Origin: Paraburkholderia sp. BL25I1N1
GTDB lineage: Bacteria > Pseudomonadota > Gammaproteobacteria > Burkholderiales > Burkholderiaceae
Direction of reading: 5' to 3'
Length of the DNA stretch: 63,442 nucleotides
Assembly (NCBI RefSeq): GCF_003002025.1
Contig: NZ_PVZB01000038.1
Location: forward strand, 1-63,442
Shown: one piece after another, positions 1 to 8,741 of the stretch
Layout: each line of letters begins with the position of its first letter
Position numbering within the stretch: the stretch's first letter is position 1
Program-made: the position numbers and the translations under genes
Notes under the pieces: generated by a model
The model's input: only the letters and a program-made list of their open reading frames with translations
Told to the model about the DNA's origin: nothing
The model's database searches: none

Positions 1-320
1 AACCGAACGCTGCGCTTACCTGGACCGCGGTCCGGGGTAAAGCCGCCGTTCGAACGTCTGTGCGGATGGTTGGGCCAAAGGCCGAAACTGGCCGAATTCA
101 CATATTCGCCTCCATAGGACTGACACCGCGCGCGGCCTGGCCTTGGCTCGCACGAACTAGAACAGTATTGTTGTTGCGTCAGCGGCCACCGAGCCCCCCG
201 GTAATCGCAGCCGAATGCCTGCCACACGCCTTGGCCACGCCCAACGCGAGAATTCTTCCGGTTAGTGCCTACAATAAGCTGGGCACCAGTGTGCAACCAA
301 TTCTGGTTACGGAGGCGGAC
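1..320. other. Left-edge region, no gene recognised
   Basis: No gene is recognised before the GTG at 321. The reading frame of the next gene stays open leftward to about 60, but that part has no family resemblance and no better ribosome-binding site. A 12-bp perfect palindrome (GGACCGCGGTCC) lies at about 22-33; no role is assigned. Confidence 0.4.
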
Positions 321-1364
321 GTGATTCACATCGCAAATGCAGCGGCTTCGGCGACGGTGAAGGAAATCCGCGAGTCCTGGTTCTTCCGAAATTTTGCGTC
401 GGTTCTTGTTGGCGCGATGTTAGCAATTGGTTCAGTGCAGGCTCAGTCCACTTCGTTCGACTCGTTCGCCGTCCCCTCCGGCAGCGCACCGCACGATGTC
501 GCGCCAGAGCCTGGCGGCGCCGTCTGGTACACCGCGCAGGCGCAAGGCGCAGTCGGAAGGCTGGACCCGCACAGCGGCAAGACGGAGCGGGTCCCGCTCG
601 GCAACGGATCGGCGCCGCACGGCGTGATCGTCGGTCCGGATGGAGCAGCGTGGATTACCGACGGCGGGCTGAACGCGATCGTCCGCGTCGATTCGAAGAC
701 GCTCGCTGTCGCGCGCTTCCCGTTGCCCAAGGACCGACAGAACGCCAACCTGAACACGGCCGTTTTCGACAAACGCGGGCACCTGTGGTTTACCGGACAA
801 GGCGGAATCTATGGTGAGCTTGACCCGGGAAGCGGCAGCATGCGCGTGTTCAATGCGCCGCGCGGGCCGGGTGCCTATGGAATCTGCGTCACCCCTGACG
901 GCAGCTTGTACTTCGCTTCACTAGCTGGCAGCTACCTCGGCCGCATCGATCCGCAGAGCGGCGCGGCGCAAGTCATCGCGCCACCAACACCGGAACAAGG
1001 AGCGCGCCGGGTATGGTCCGATTCAAAAGGACGCGTCTGGATCAGCGAGTGGAACGCAGGAAAGGTGGGCATGTTCGACCCGGCGGCGCATCGGTGGCGC
1101 GAATGGAAACTGCCGGGCTCCGATCCGCATGTGTATGCGGTATTCGTCGACGACAAGGACATCGTCTGGCTCAGCGAATGGAGCGCTAACGCGCTGGTGC
1201 GCTTCGACCCACAAACGGAACGGTTCGAGATGTTTGCGCTGCCGCGCCCACACGCGAACGTACGCCAGATGATGGGCCGGCCGGGAGAAGTCTGGCTGTC
1301 CGAGTCTGGAACGGATCACTTGCTGCGCTACCGGTCCGGCGCAGCGGTTGTCGGCAGCAAGTGA
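321..1364 (+). CDS. Exported Vgb-like (streptogramin lyase family) beta-propeller protein
   Basis: 347-residue protein of the virginiamycin B lyase (Vgb) seven-bladed beta-propeller family. Repeats of the type GxLWFT, GRVWISEWN and DIVWLSEW, each followed by a GRIDPxSG or VRFDPxT strand, run through the whole chain. I place the start at GTG 321 because GGAGG lies at 311-315, five bases upstream; longer in-frame starts lack such a site. The first 43 residues form a long n-region followed by a hydrophobic stretch ending VQAQS, a plausible Sec signal, so the protein is probably periplasmic. True Vgb linearises streptogramin B. Most proteobacterial relatives have no proven substrate, so antibiotic inactivation is only a family-based possibility here. 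It is a single gene, with the ABC-F gene convergent downstream. Confidence 0.8.
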   Translation: MIHIANAAASATVKEIRESWFFRNFASVLVGAMLAIGSVQAQSTSFDSFAVPSGSAPHDVAPEPGGAVWYTAQAQGAVGRLDPHSGKTERVPLGNGSAPHGVIVGPDGAAWITDGGLNAIVRVDSKTLAVARFPLPKDRQNANLNTAVFDKRGHLWFTGQGGIYGELDPGSGSMRVFNAPRGPGAYGICVTPDGSLYFASLAGSYLGRIDPQSGAAQVIAPPTPEQGARRVWSDSKGRVWISEWNAGKVGMFDPAAHRWREWKLPGSDPHVYAVFVDDKDIVWLSEWSANALVRFDPQTERFEMFALPRPHANVRQMMGRPGEVWLSESGTDHLLRYRSGAAVVGSK

Positions 1365-1674
1365 CGCCCCAGCGACTGTTACGGTCTCCAGGTAACTCCA
1401 TGACAGAGGATTCCGATCCCGATGCCGATCCTGACAAACTGAATGGCGCCTAGTGGCATGACGCTGCGGCAAATTCCCGAACAGGGGCAAAAATCCGTCC
1501 AGCGGGACCGTGAGGCACGAGCCACGCTCGGGTTAAGGCGACAGGGGACAGAGTTGCCGCCGGGGATCGTGGAGGCTGGTTGGTTTAAGTTGATAACAGC
1601 ACGCTGGCGTAGAGTTTGAGCCCGGTCGTCCGCGCTTCGCCTCTCATGCAACGCGCCACCCGCCAAGAGGTAAC
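1365..1674. other. Gap between convergent genes, no gene seen
   Basis: 310 bases between the Vgb-like gene and the ABC-F gene, which point toward each other. I see no coding pattern and no clear terminator. The composition looks like joined fragments, possibly insertion-sequence debris, but I cannot name an element. Confidence 0.35.
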
Positions 1675-3354
1675 TCAGGCGATGGCCTTCTGCTCTGCGG
1701 CAGCCTGCTCGCGCATGCGACGGGCTTCGTCGCGCAGGAACTGCTGGTAATCGTCCAGATCCCCGTCGAAGGGCTCGACGCCGCCCTTGGTGACCAGCCA
1801 GAACTCGTCACATACGGCGCGCAGCAGGGCCCGGTCGTGACTGACCAGCATCACCGTGCCCTCGAATTCGTTGAGCGCCATGGCTAGCGCTTCGCGTGTG
1901 GCCAGGTCGAGGTGGTTGGTGGGCTCATCGAGTAGCAGAAGGTTGGGACGCTGCCACACGATCATGCACAACACGAGCCGCGCCTTTTCGCCGCCGCTCA
2001 TCGTGCCAACCGCCTGATGGACCATGTCGCCACTGAAGTTGAAGGTGCCGAGGAAGGTGCGAAGCGATTGTTCGGTTCCACTCTGGCCGGGGGCGCGCAT
2101 TTGAACCGGCGTGTCCCTGGCAAGGCGGATCATGTGTTCCATCGGCGTGTCGAGCGGGCGCAGCACGTCGAGTTCCTGCTGGGCGAAGTAGCCGATGTTC
2201 AGGCCTTTGCCTTCGCTGATTTCGCCGGCAATCGGCGTAAGCGCGTGCGCCACCGTCTTCACCAGCGTGGACTTGCCCTGGCCGTTGGCACCGAGAATGC
2301 CGATGCGCTGCCCGGCCAGAACGGAACGGTTGATGCCCCGCACGATGACCGTGGGCGGCGTGCCCGGCAGTGCGCCGGTCGGCGCGGGGTAGCCGAAGCT
2401 CGCGTCCAGCATCGACAACAGTGGGTTCGGCACGTTGAGGGGCTCCTTGAACTCGAAGTTGAACTCCGCATCGGCAAGCACCGGTGCGATCTTCTCCATG
2501 CGCTCGAGCGCCTTGACCCGGCTCTGCGCCTGTTTCGCCTTCGAGGCCTTGGCCTTGAAGCGGTCGATGAATTTCTGCAGGTGCGCGATCTTGTCCGCCT
2601 GCCTCGCCACCGCGGCCTGCTGCAACACGAGTTGCTCGGCACGCATGTCTTCGAACCTGCTGTAATTGCCGCCATAACGCACAAGCGTGGCGTTGTCGAC
2701 GTGCACTGTCACCTGCGTCACCGCGTCGAGGAATTCGCGGTCGTGGCTGATCACTACGAGCGTTCCCTGATAGCGCCTGAGCCAGGCTTCCAGCCAGACC
2801 AGCGCGTCGAGATCGAGGTGATTGGTCGGCTCGTCGAGTAGCAGCAGGTCGGACGGACACATGAGCGCGCGCGCCAGTTGCAGTCGCATGCGCCAGCCGC
2901 CGGAGAAGCTGTTGACCGGGTGGCTAAGCTGCGCAGCACTGAAACCAAGGCCCAGGATCAGCGCTTGAGCACGTGCGGGGGCATCGTGTGCACCGGCGTC
3001 GTGTAGGGCCATGTAGGCGTGTGCCATGCGCATGCCATCGTCGCTGGCCTCAGCGGCGGCTACTTCGGCCTGCGCGGCCAGCAGCCCGGTGTCACCCTCG
3101 ACTACGAAGTCGGTCGCACTCTGCCCGGTCTCCGGCATCTCCTGCGCGACCTGGCCCATCTTCCACGCAGCGGGAATCGAGAACTCGCCGCTGTCTTCGT
3201 GCAGCGTGCCGTTGAGAAGGCCGAAGAAGGACGATTTACCGGCGCCATTGCGCCCGACAAGACCAATTTTTTCGCCAGGGGTGAAGGTGATAGATGCGCG
3301 GTCGAGTACGACATTAACGCCGCGGCGCAGCGTGAGATTACGGACGGAGATCAT
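1675..3354 (-). CDS. ABC-F family ATPase (YheS-like), short C-terminus
   Basis: 559-residue soluble protein with two ABC domains and no membrane segments, typical of ABC-F proteins that act on ribosomes rather than in transport. The first Walker A is GRNGAGKS (residues 34-41), with signature SFSGGWR and Walker B LLLLDEPTNHLD. The second domain has GANGQGKST, signature TMSGGEK and another LLLLDEPTNHLD. Between them lies the charged linker (P-site tRNA interaction motif) rich in Lys and Arg, around residues 235-290. E. coli YheS is about 637 residues with a basic C-terminal extension; this one stops shortly after the second domain at EQKAIA, so the extension is missing or lost. The gap downstream offers no obvious continuation. 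Likely role: translation factor or ribosome rescue; antibiotic protection is possible but unsupported. Confidence 0.9.
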   Translation of the reverse strand: MISVRNLTLRRGVNVVLDRASITFTPGEKIGLVGRNGAGKSSFFGLLNGTLHEDSGEFSIPAAWKMGQVAQEMPETGQSATDFVVEGDTGLLAAQAEVAAAEASDDGMRMAHAYMALHDAGAHDAPARAQALILGLGFSAAQLSHPVNSFSGGWRMRLQLARALMCPSDLLLLDEPTNHLDLDALVWLEAWLRRYQGTLVVISHDREFLDAVTQVTVHVDNATLVRYGGNYSRFEDMRAEQLVLQQAAVARQADKIAHLQKFIDRFKAKASKAKQAQSRVKALERMEKIAPVLADAEFNFEFKEPLNVPNPLLSMLDASFGYPAPTGALPGTPPTVIVRGINRSVLAGQRIGILGANGQGKSTLVKTVAHALTPIAGEISEGKGLNIGYFAQQELDVLRPLDTPMEHMIRLARDTPVQMRAPGQSGTEQSLRTFLGTFNFSGDMVHQAVGTMSGGEKARLVLCMIVWQRPNLLLLDEPTNHLDLATREALAMALNEFEGTVMLVSHDRALLRAVCDEFWLVTKGGVEPFDGDLDDYQQFLRDEARRMREQAAAEQKAIA

Positions 3355-3543
3355 AAGAAGCTACTTCGGAGAGGATTGGCATGATAGCCGACCGGGTGTG
3401 CAGGACTGTGTCTTTTCTGATCCGCTTGCGCTTTGCGACGCCCACCGGCAACAAAGTGAGGCAGGCCATGGTGCACCGGACGTTCCAGCTGCGGCGCCAG
3501 CGAACTTAGCGGTGGGTGACGGATCTCGGTCGAAACGCGGGGT

Positions 3544-4218
3544 TCAGCCGTTGCGCAAGCGCGGCTGGCGGCCAGCAAACTGTCGCGCAGCCGCGCCCCG
3601 ATCTTGGATTTCGGTCTGCTCAGATATCTCGAGGGCATCGTCGACCTCAATCCCGAGATATCGAACGGTGCTTTCCAATTTGCTGTGACCAAGGAGGAGT
3701 TGAACGGCTCTAAGGTTCTTCGTACGCTTGTAAATCAAGGTGGCCTTCGTCCGGCGCATCGTGTGCGTGCCGTAAGCGGTCGGATAAAGATCGATTGCAG
3801 CGACCCACTGGTGAACCATCCTGGCGTATTACCGCGTCGAAATGTGCAGCGAGCGAGAAAGCCGACTCGGGAATAGGTACTGATCCGACCTCAGCCTGCC
3901 TTTCTCAATCCATGCAGCAACGGCAGTGCGAGCCGGCGCCGTGACCTCAAACTGCACGGGCCGTTTGGTCTTGCTCTGCATTATCATCGCACGCGGCAGT
4001 ACCTGATTTCCGTGAGTCACGTCGCGGACATGCAGGTTGACGGGATCGCAACCGCGCAGCTTGCTGTCGATCGCAAGATTGAATAACGCAAGATCGCGAA
4101 CCGCATGCGCGTTCTGCAGGTGAATCCGGATTGCCCAGACGTCTTTTGGCTTCAACGGCGGCTTCTGACCGATCAGCTTGTCCTTGTTCCAAGGCTCCCG
4201 GTTTTGAATGCTTCCCAT
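3544..4218 (-). pseudogene. Tyrosine recombinase/integrase with one in-frame stop
   Basis: A small (about 225-codon) tyrosine recombinase of the short family common in Burkholderia. The N-terminal part (4218 to about 3832) has the catalytic arginine context SKLRGCDPVNL. The C-terminal part (3819 to 3544) has HTMRR (HxxR box), LLGHSKLESTVRYLG with the second His and the presumptive nucleophile Tyr, and the family tail EVDDALEISEQT. The two halves share one frame and are separated by a single TAA (3829-3831) between ISTR and YARMVHQWV. I recall Gln at this place in relatives, so a CAA-to-TAA change would explain it. GGGGAG lies 8 bases before ATG 4218. No other damage is visible. The break may be recent, a sequencing error, or read through at low level. 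Confidence 0.8.
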
Positions 4219-4645
4219 GACAGACTCCCCTTGAGTTGATGGGAGATATATTGTCTGCCGTTATTTTTCCGCCATACCGGGTCCCGTCCCGTCTTCTTAC
4301 CCGAATCGGCCGTTGCCGACGCTCAGTTACCGACCCTGAGCAGGCGGCTGCGCGCTGCCAACCGGCCGTTCGCCGGAGCCGGATCCGCAGCGGCGACTCT
4401 CACATCCGCGAACGCGTGCTGTCGACCCGTTGCCGCTGGTCAGGTCGTCGACAATCCACCGGCAGATATGCAGAGTTTCGCTCTCACCGTCGCTCGGACA
4501 CTCAGACGTCGGATCCCACCCAACTATCGGCCATTAATTCGGAAGGTACGGGGGCGCTGACGTGCAGGCGATCGCCACTGTACTCCGCGCAAGCGCATGT
4601 TGCGCTTTTGCGACAAGCAACAAAAAATTCAAGTGCGCCACGATT

Positions 4646-4663
4646 GAGTACGTTCGCGAGTAT
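4646..4663 (+). repeat. GAGTAC/GAGTAT direct-repeat pair, left of the tRNA fragment
   Basis: GAGTAC at 4646-4651 and GAGTAT at 4658-4663, 12 bases start to start. The second unit ends exactly 62 bases before the tRNA 3' fragment at 4725. The pair at 51429-51446 has the same period and the same 62-base offset from its tRNA fragment. Paired short direct repeats beside a core site are typical of integrase arm-binding sites; that role is inferred. Confidence 0.6.
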
Positions 4664-4724
4664 ACGGGCCCGCAGTCATGCCAATATTTTCCTTGTAAAT
4701 CAACCAATTACGCATTTCATTTTG

Positions 4725-4742
4725 GTCCTCTCCTGGGTACCA
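4725..4742 (+). repeat. tRNA 3'-end fragment, probable attachment core (left copy)
   Basis: The 18 bases GTCCTCTCCTGGGTACCA match the copy at 51508-51525 except for one base (T for C at 4738). They read as the 3' end of a tRNA gene: T-stem 3' strand CCTCT, acceptor strand CCTGGG(T/C), discriminator A and CCA. No 5' part of the tRNA is present. 3' ends of tRNA genes are classic integration cores for tyrosine recombinases. The parent is perhaps a tRNA-Leu with a GCCCAGG acceptor, but this is uncertain. Confidence 0.65.
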
Positions 4743-4786
4743 TAAAAATAGATTCAGATTAGTTGCTGGACGATGTCCGTAAAAAT

Positions 4787-4812
4787 GCCCGCTTCGCGGG
4801 CTTTTTGTTTTT
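4787..4812 (+). terminator. Rho-independent terminator
   Basis: Perfect 6-bp stem GCCCGC-TTC-GCGGGC (4787-4801) followed by TTTTTGTTTTT. It lies 45 bases after the tRNA 3' fragment, where a tRNA terminator would be expected. It was presumably carried over with the attachment site. Confidence 0.85.
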
Positions 4813-4860
4813 GGAGGTCCCTGGAAGATGCTCGTATCCCATCATAAGGTGACATCGAAT

Positions 4861-4878
4861 GAGTACGTTTTCGAGTAC
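4861..4878 (+). repeat. GAGTAC direct-repeat pair, right of the tRNA fragment
   Basis: GAGTAC at 4861-4866 and 4873-4878, again 12 bases start to start, 118 bases after the core at 4725-4742. An inverted copy, GTACTC, sits at 4903-4908. Because pairs flank the core on both sides, this locus resembles a junction between two elements or a complete attP-like site. Confidence 0.55.
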
Positions 4879-5274
4879 ATGAAAGTTCGACCTCCTGGAA
4901 ACGTACTCACCGCTCGCATGCCACCTTTCCCTTCCCGATAGACTGGCACCACACACGGGGCCAGGTTTGTCCGCTTGTCCTCCACCACTACGCCGCATGG
5001 CCCACACCGTGCGTTGCAAGACATCGCTGACGAACTGCTGCGCCGGCCTGGGAATCCCGGCGATGCGTGCCTTTATCCCGTCGCGACTGTAGTCTTCGAG
5101 CACTCCTGACTGTTGCTACGTCGCGGCGAACGGCCAATGGCTTGCGCCGTTTTTTTTGGCCCAGATCGGATTCCTTGTGGTTTCATTGATGTCACTTGAC
5201 GCCAAGGATAAGCGAACCTGTCACAACGTTCTGTTATTCTCCGCCTGCCGTTCCGGCCGCTCGGGAGAATCGCC

Positions 5275-6285
5275 ATGCGCTGGTTAGCATCGCTTATAGT
5301 GACCGTCCTGTGTACGTGTTCCGCGCTGGCTGAACCGGCCGCTTTTAACGCAGGGGTAATCCGGCTCACGGGAGTGGGCGAGGCTGCCTCTTTCGACACG
5401 GTGATCTTTTACCCTACGCATGAACGTGAGGTTCCGTGGCAAGCGGGCCTGTTTACTGTTGAGGCGACGCGCAATGCCTCGCCTGTACCGAATGGCCGCT
5501 TCCCCGTTGTATTGATTTCACACGGACGAGGCGGCGGCCCCTTCAGCCATCGTGAATTGGCCGCAACTCTGGCTCGTGCCGGATTTATCGTCGTCTTGCC
5601 GACGCATGCTGGTGACGCTTCAGGCTATCCCCGAGCACTATCCCAAGCCCAGATTCTGATCGATCGCCCCCGACAGGCGGAGGCCGCGCTCAATGCAGTC
5701 CTCACAGATCCACGGTTTTCGGCGAGCGCCGATGTCGACCGAATTGGAGTGATCGGATACTCGGCAGGTGGCTACACTGCGCTGATTCTGGCGGGAGCGA
5801 AACCCGACTTTGCGTACGCCAGTGCGTACTGCGCGAACCACGATGATCCGGGATCATGTCCGCGTTCAGCATCCGGCAATGGTACGAACGGCGCCCAAGG
5901 TAAAACGGCCGTACCCGCTGAACTGGTAGCCTGGCAACCGCCCGTTGATCGCCGCCTGAAGGCCTTGGTGCTGATGGATCCGCTGGCCATGATGTTTGAG
6001 GGATCTGGCTTGTCCGCTGTACGCATACCGACGATGCTCTATCGACCGCAGGACGACAGCTATCTTGGTTCTGCGAGAAACGCTCTTGCCGTTGTGTCAG
6101 GCTTGCCCGCACCGCCTGCAGTCCACATCGTGCCAGGCAACCACTTCGTTTTCATTGATCCTTGTCCGGCCTCGGTCGCAGCCAGTGTGGCACTGATCTG
6201 CCGGGATGCGCCCGGGATCGATCGTGTGGAGATTCATCGCCAGATCGACGATGAGGTAGTGGAGTTCCTGCGGACAAATTTATAA
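5275..6285 (+). CDS. Exported alpha/beta hydrolase (predicted esterase/lipase, COG4188-like)
   Basis: 336 residues with a clear Sec signal (MRWLASLIVTVLCTCSALA). Family features are the oxyanion motif HGRGGG (from H83), the nucleophile elbow GYSAGG with Ser163, an acid in the DPLAMMF or RPQDDS segment, and the catalytic His in PGNHFVF (H290). The overall pattern fits the PAF-acetylhydrolase/dienelactone-hydrolase-like group of predicted periplasmic esterases; the natural substrate is unknown. Several cysteines (in AYCANH, GSCPRS, DPCPAS and LICRD) suggest disulfides in the periplasm. GGGAG lies 8 bases before the ATG. It is a lone gene just inside the left attachment-like site, making it the first gene of the putative island. 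Confidence 0.85.
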   Translation: MRWLASLIVTVLCTCSALAEPAAFNAGVIRLTGVGEAASFDTVIFYPTHEREVPWQAGLFTVEATRNASPVPNGRFPVVLISHGRGGGPFSHRELAATLARAGFIVVLPTHAGDASGYPRALSQAQILIDRPRQAEAALNAVLTDPRFSASADVDRIGVIGYSAGGYTALILAGAKPDFAYASAYCANHDDPGSCPRSASGNGTNGAQGKTAVPAELVAWQPPVDRRLKALVLMDPLAMMFEGSGLSAVRIPTMLYRPQDDSYLGSARNALAVVSGLPAPPAVHIVPGNHFVFIDPCPASVAASVALICRDAPGIDRVEIHRQIDDEVVEFLRTNL

Positions 6286-6666
6286 CTCGCCCGGTCGGTC
6301 AGGTCCGCCCCAGGGGCACCTCAACATAGTCGCCCAGTCGCGCTGGTTTGCGCGCCAGCGACCGTGTCTGCGAACAGCCAGCGCTCACAACCGCGGACGA
6401 ACGGCCAGTCCACAGCCCGAGCACAGCAATTCTGCCGCTTCCCTCGCCATGCCGGCCTCGACAAAAAAGGCGTCTTGTGCCCCTCGTTAAGCCAAGGTTT
6501 GGGCGCGCATTTCGACGAGATCCCCCTTTCTCACCTTGGGCGGAATCACTGGCGGTGACATGCGATCGAATTGAGCACCTGGGCGATTACACTATGCAAA
6601 GGACGCTCGCGAAATTCGATGGCAGCCGGTGTGCATCACAACGGCTAGTCGAGCGAATCACGACAT
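6286..6666. other. Gap, no gene; possible insertion-sequence debris
   Basis: 381 bases between the esterase and LysR genes. Around 6525-6595 the text GGCGGAATCACTGGCGGTGA followed by a similar weaker unit reminds me of the short repeated units at the ends of IS21-family elements. No transposase remnant is present, so this is only a resemblance. Confidence 0.25.
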
Positions 6667-7557
6667 TCAACCAATCTTTAGCTCCTGCAACTGCGTCCAC
6701 AGCGTCTGCGCGACGGGCCCGTGGACGGCGTGCCGCCGGCGCGCCGCGTAGTGCTTGAGCGCTGCGCCGCGCAGATTCCGTCCCTCCAGCGACACCAGCC
6801 GATGCTCCATCAGATCGTCTGCAACCAGATGAGACGGCATGTGGCCCCACGCGAGCCCTTGCACAATCAGTTCGCGCTTCATCAACTGATCAGGTACGGT
6901 ACAGGCCGGCGCGCCTTCGATCAGATAGTAACTGGCGGCCGAGGGCTGCCTGCTTGTGTCACGAATGACGCACTGAACGTAGGGCCTCAGGTCATCAATC
7001 GTGATGGATCCGTCAAGACGCGGCTTGATGAACCCCGGCGCGGCGACCGGCACGAGGTGAACCTCGAAAAGTTCGATGGCTTCGATCTCAGGCGACGGTT
7101 TGTCGAGGTGATGAAAGAACAGGTCACACTCGCCATCTCGTAGCCGTTCCCACGGACCGCTGATGGCCTCGAATAATAAGGTCAGGCGCGTGCCGGCACT
7201 GGTCTCAAAGAACCGCCTCAGCGAACCCAACGTTTCGGGCAATGGACACAGGTCCCCGACGACCACACGCAACTCGGCTTCCTGTCCTGCGGCGAGCTGG
7301 GCCGCTTCGCGCCGCAGACTCTCGTATTGACCAAGAAAGACTGTCGCGCGAGAGCAAAACGCCGCGCCTTGCGCTGTCAGCGAGACTCGATATCCTGTTC
7401 TGTCCAGCAATACCATACCTACCTGCGCTTCCAGCGCTGCCACAGCCGCGTGGACCGTTGGGTGCGTCCGGTTCAGGTGCGCCGCGGCCGCCGCAAAGCT
7501 CCCCTCGCTCACTAACGCCTCGAAGCATTGCAACTGGAATAGCGTAGGTTCATTCAT
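6667..7557 (-). CDS. LysR-family transcriptional regulator
   Basis: 296 residues, normal LysR length. The N-terminal winged helix-turn-helix spans about residues 5-64 (FQLQCFEALVSEGSFAAAAA, then HPTVHAAVAALEAQVGMVLLDR). The effector-binding domain follows from about residue 90. It diverges from the zinc-less reductase gene at 7650 with a 92-bp shared control region. By the usual LysR logic it probably controls that neighbour and itself. An imperfect dyad, TAGATC-N7-ATCCTA (7602-7620), lies in the control region and could be its site. The effector cannot be predicted. Confidence 0.9.
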   Translation of the reverse strand: MNEPTLFQLQCFEALVSEGSFAAAAAHLNRTHPTVHAAVAALEAQVGMVLLDRTGYRVSLTAQGAAFCSRATVFLGQYESLRREAAQLAAGQEAELRVVVGDLCPLPETLGSLRRFFETSAGTRLTLLFEAISGPWERLRDGECDLFFHHLDKPSPEIEAIELFEVHLVPVAAPGFIKPRLDGSITIDDLRPYVQCVIRDTSRQPSAASYYLIEGAPACTVPDQLMKRELIVQGLAWGHMPSHLVADDLMEHRLVSLEGRNLRGAALKHYAARRRHAVHGPVAQTLWTQLQELKIG

Positions 7558-7649
7558 TGTCGTGTGATGCTTCAGTGTCTGTCGAAACTAAGTAATTTTT
7601 ATAGATCAAGATCGATCCTACCATTGGCACTCCAACTGGGGAGATCGGC

Positions 7650-8624
7650 ATGAAAGCTGTCATGCGTAATGGATTCGGTGGTCCCGAAGTGCTGAAAGTT
7701 GTCGAGGTGCCAGAGCCGTCAGTGAAACCAGGGTGCATCCTGGTTCGCGTCCGCGCCTTTGGGCTGAACCGGGCTGAACTTTATATGCGGCAAGGGCTGT
7801 GGGGGGCCGTTGCTGAAATCAGCGGGATCGAATGCGTTGGGACCGTTGTATCGGACACGACCGGGGCTCACCGTGAGGGGCAGACGGTGATGGCATTGAT
7901 GGGGGGGATGGGACGAACAATCAACGGCAGCTATGCCGAGTATGTCGCGGTACCTGCCTCCAACGTTGTCGCAATCGAAACGACGCTCGATTGGGACATT
8001 CTCGCTGCGCTCCCGGAAACCTATGCGGTCGGCTGGACCTGCCTCCACCGGAATCTGGAATTGAAAGCCGGACAGCGACTGGTCGTGCGCGGAGGCACCT
8101 CGGCCCTCGGGCAGGCAGCCATCGACATAGCGCGTGAACTTGGTGCCGATGTGATCGCGACCACCCGTCGATCAGGCAATGAAACACTGCTGCGTTCGCT
8201 GGGCGCCGCGCACGTCGTGACGACAACTGGCGATCTGCTTGCCGCGTCTGATTGGCCAGGCGGCAAGGCCGACGCCGTTCTCGATCTTGTCGGGAACAGT
8301 ACGGTTCTCGATTCGTTGCGCGCCACGCGCCGGGGCGGTCGCGTGTGCCTAGCAGGGTTTCTCGGAGGACTTGCTCCCCTTACAGGGTTCAACCCGCTTG
8401 GCCAGATGCCGAGCGGCGTGCACATGAGTTTTTTTGGTAGTTTTGATTTCGGGATCCCGGAATTCCCGTTGTCGGACGTGCCTATGCAGCAAATCGTGGA
8501 CTTTGCGGCAATGAATCAGTATCGAGGCCGCCCGACACGTGTATTCAGTCTGAGCGATGTACCGATGGCTCACCAACTGATGGAGCGCAATGAGGCGAAA
8601 GGCAAGTTCGTCGTAGTAATCTAG
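7650..8624 (+). CDS. Zinc-independent MDR oxidoreductase (quinone-oxidoreductase-like)
   Basis: 324 residues of the medium-chain dehydrogenase/reductase superfamily. The N-terminal GroES-like domain begins MKAVMRNGFGGPEVLKV, the standard opening of quinone oxidoreductase-like enzymes. No structural or catalytic zinc ligands are visible. The Rossmann nucleotide-binding segment is VVRGGTSALGQAAIDIA (about residues 147-163), followed by a basic patch ATTRRSGNE that favours NADPH. The likely reaction is NADPH-dependent reduction of a quinone or an activated alkene/carbonyl. GGGGAG lies 6 bases before the ATG. It is divergent from the LysR gene, which probably regulates it. Confidence 0.88.
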   Translation: MKAVMRNGFGGPEVLKVVEVPEPSVKPGCILVRVRAFGLNRAELYMRQGLWGAVAEISGIECVGTVVSDTTGAHREGQTVMALMGGMGRTINGSYAEYVAVPASNVVAIETTLDWDILAALPETYAVGWTCLHRNLELKAGQRLVVRGGTSALGQAAIDIARELGADVIATTRRSGNETLLRSLGAAHVVTTTGDLLAASDWPGGKADAVLDLVGNSTVLDSLRATRRGGRVCLAGFLGGLAPLTGFNPLGQMPSGVHMSFFGSFDFGIPEFPLSDVPMQQIVDFAAMNQYRGRPTRVFSLSDVPMAHQLMERNEAKGKFVVVI

Positions 8625-8741
8625 CCGGTTGACGAAAACGAACCGACCGGGGGACTTGATCCACAAGCGAGCTTCGGCGCAAGGATGGGCGACAACTTGT
8701 CTTGGGGCGACTTCGGACATTCAGCATGTAGCCCGGCAACA

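Larger units (their letters stand above)
4219..5274. other. Recombination-site region without a protein gene
   Basis: 1.06 kb without a convincing gene. It holds the tRNA 3'-end fragment, two GAGTAC repeat pairs, an inverted GTACTC (4903-4908) and a strong terminator, all listed separately. On the minus strand 5103-4759 is open, but the product has no recognised family and is probably chance. The last 60 bases hold the promoter and GGGAG ribosome-binding site of the esterase gene. Confidence 0.5.

Noticed and set aside
2017..2841. Long plus-strand frame opposite the ABC-F gene
   Set aside because: It is antisense to a clear coding gene and its product is His/Arg/Val-rich, typical of a shadow frame.
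4759..5103. Minus-strand open frame of 114 codons beside the left attachment-like site, possible integrase remnant
   Set aside because: No recombinase catalytic motif, no start signal and no recognised family; it also runs through the terminator and the GAGTAC repeats.
6480..6595. Repeated units resembling IS21-family ends
   Set aside because: Only a verbal resemblance; no transposase or matching end is found on the other side.
7602..7620. TAGATC-N7-ATCCTA dyad as a LysR operator
   Set aside because: Imperfect symmetry and no T-N11-A match of convincing quality; mentioned only as a weak candidate in the LysR entry.
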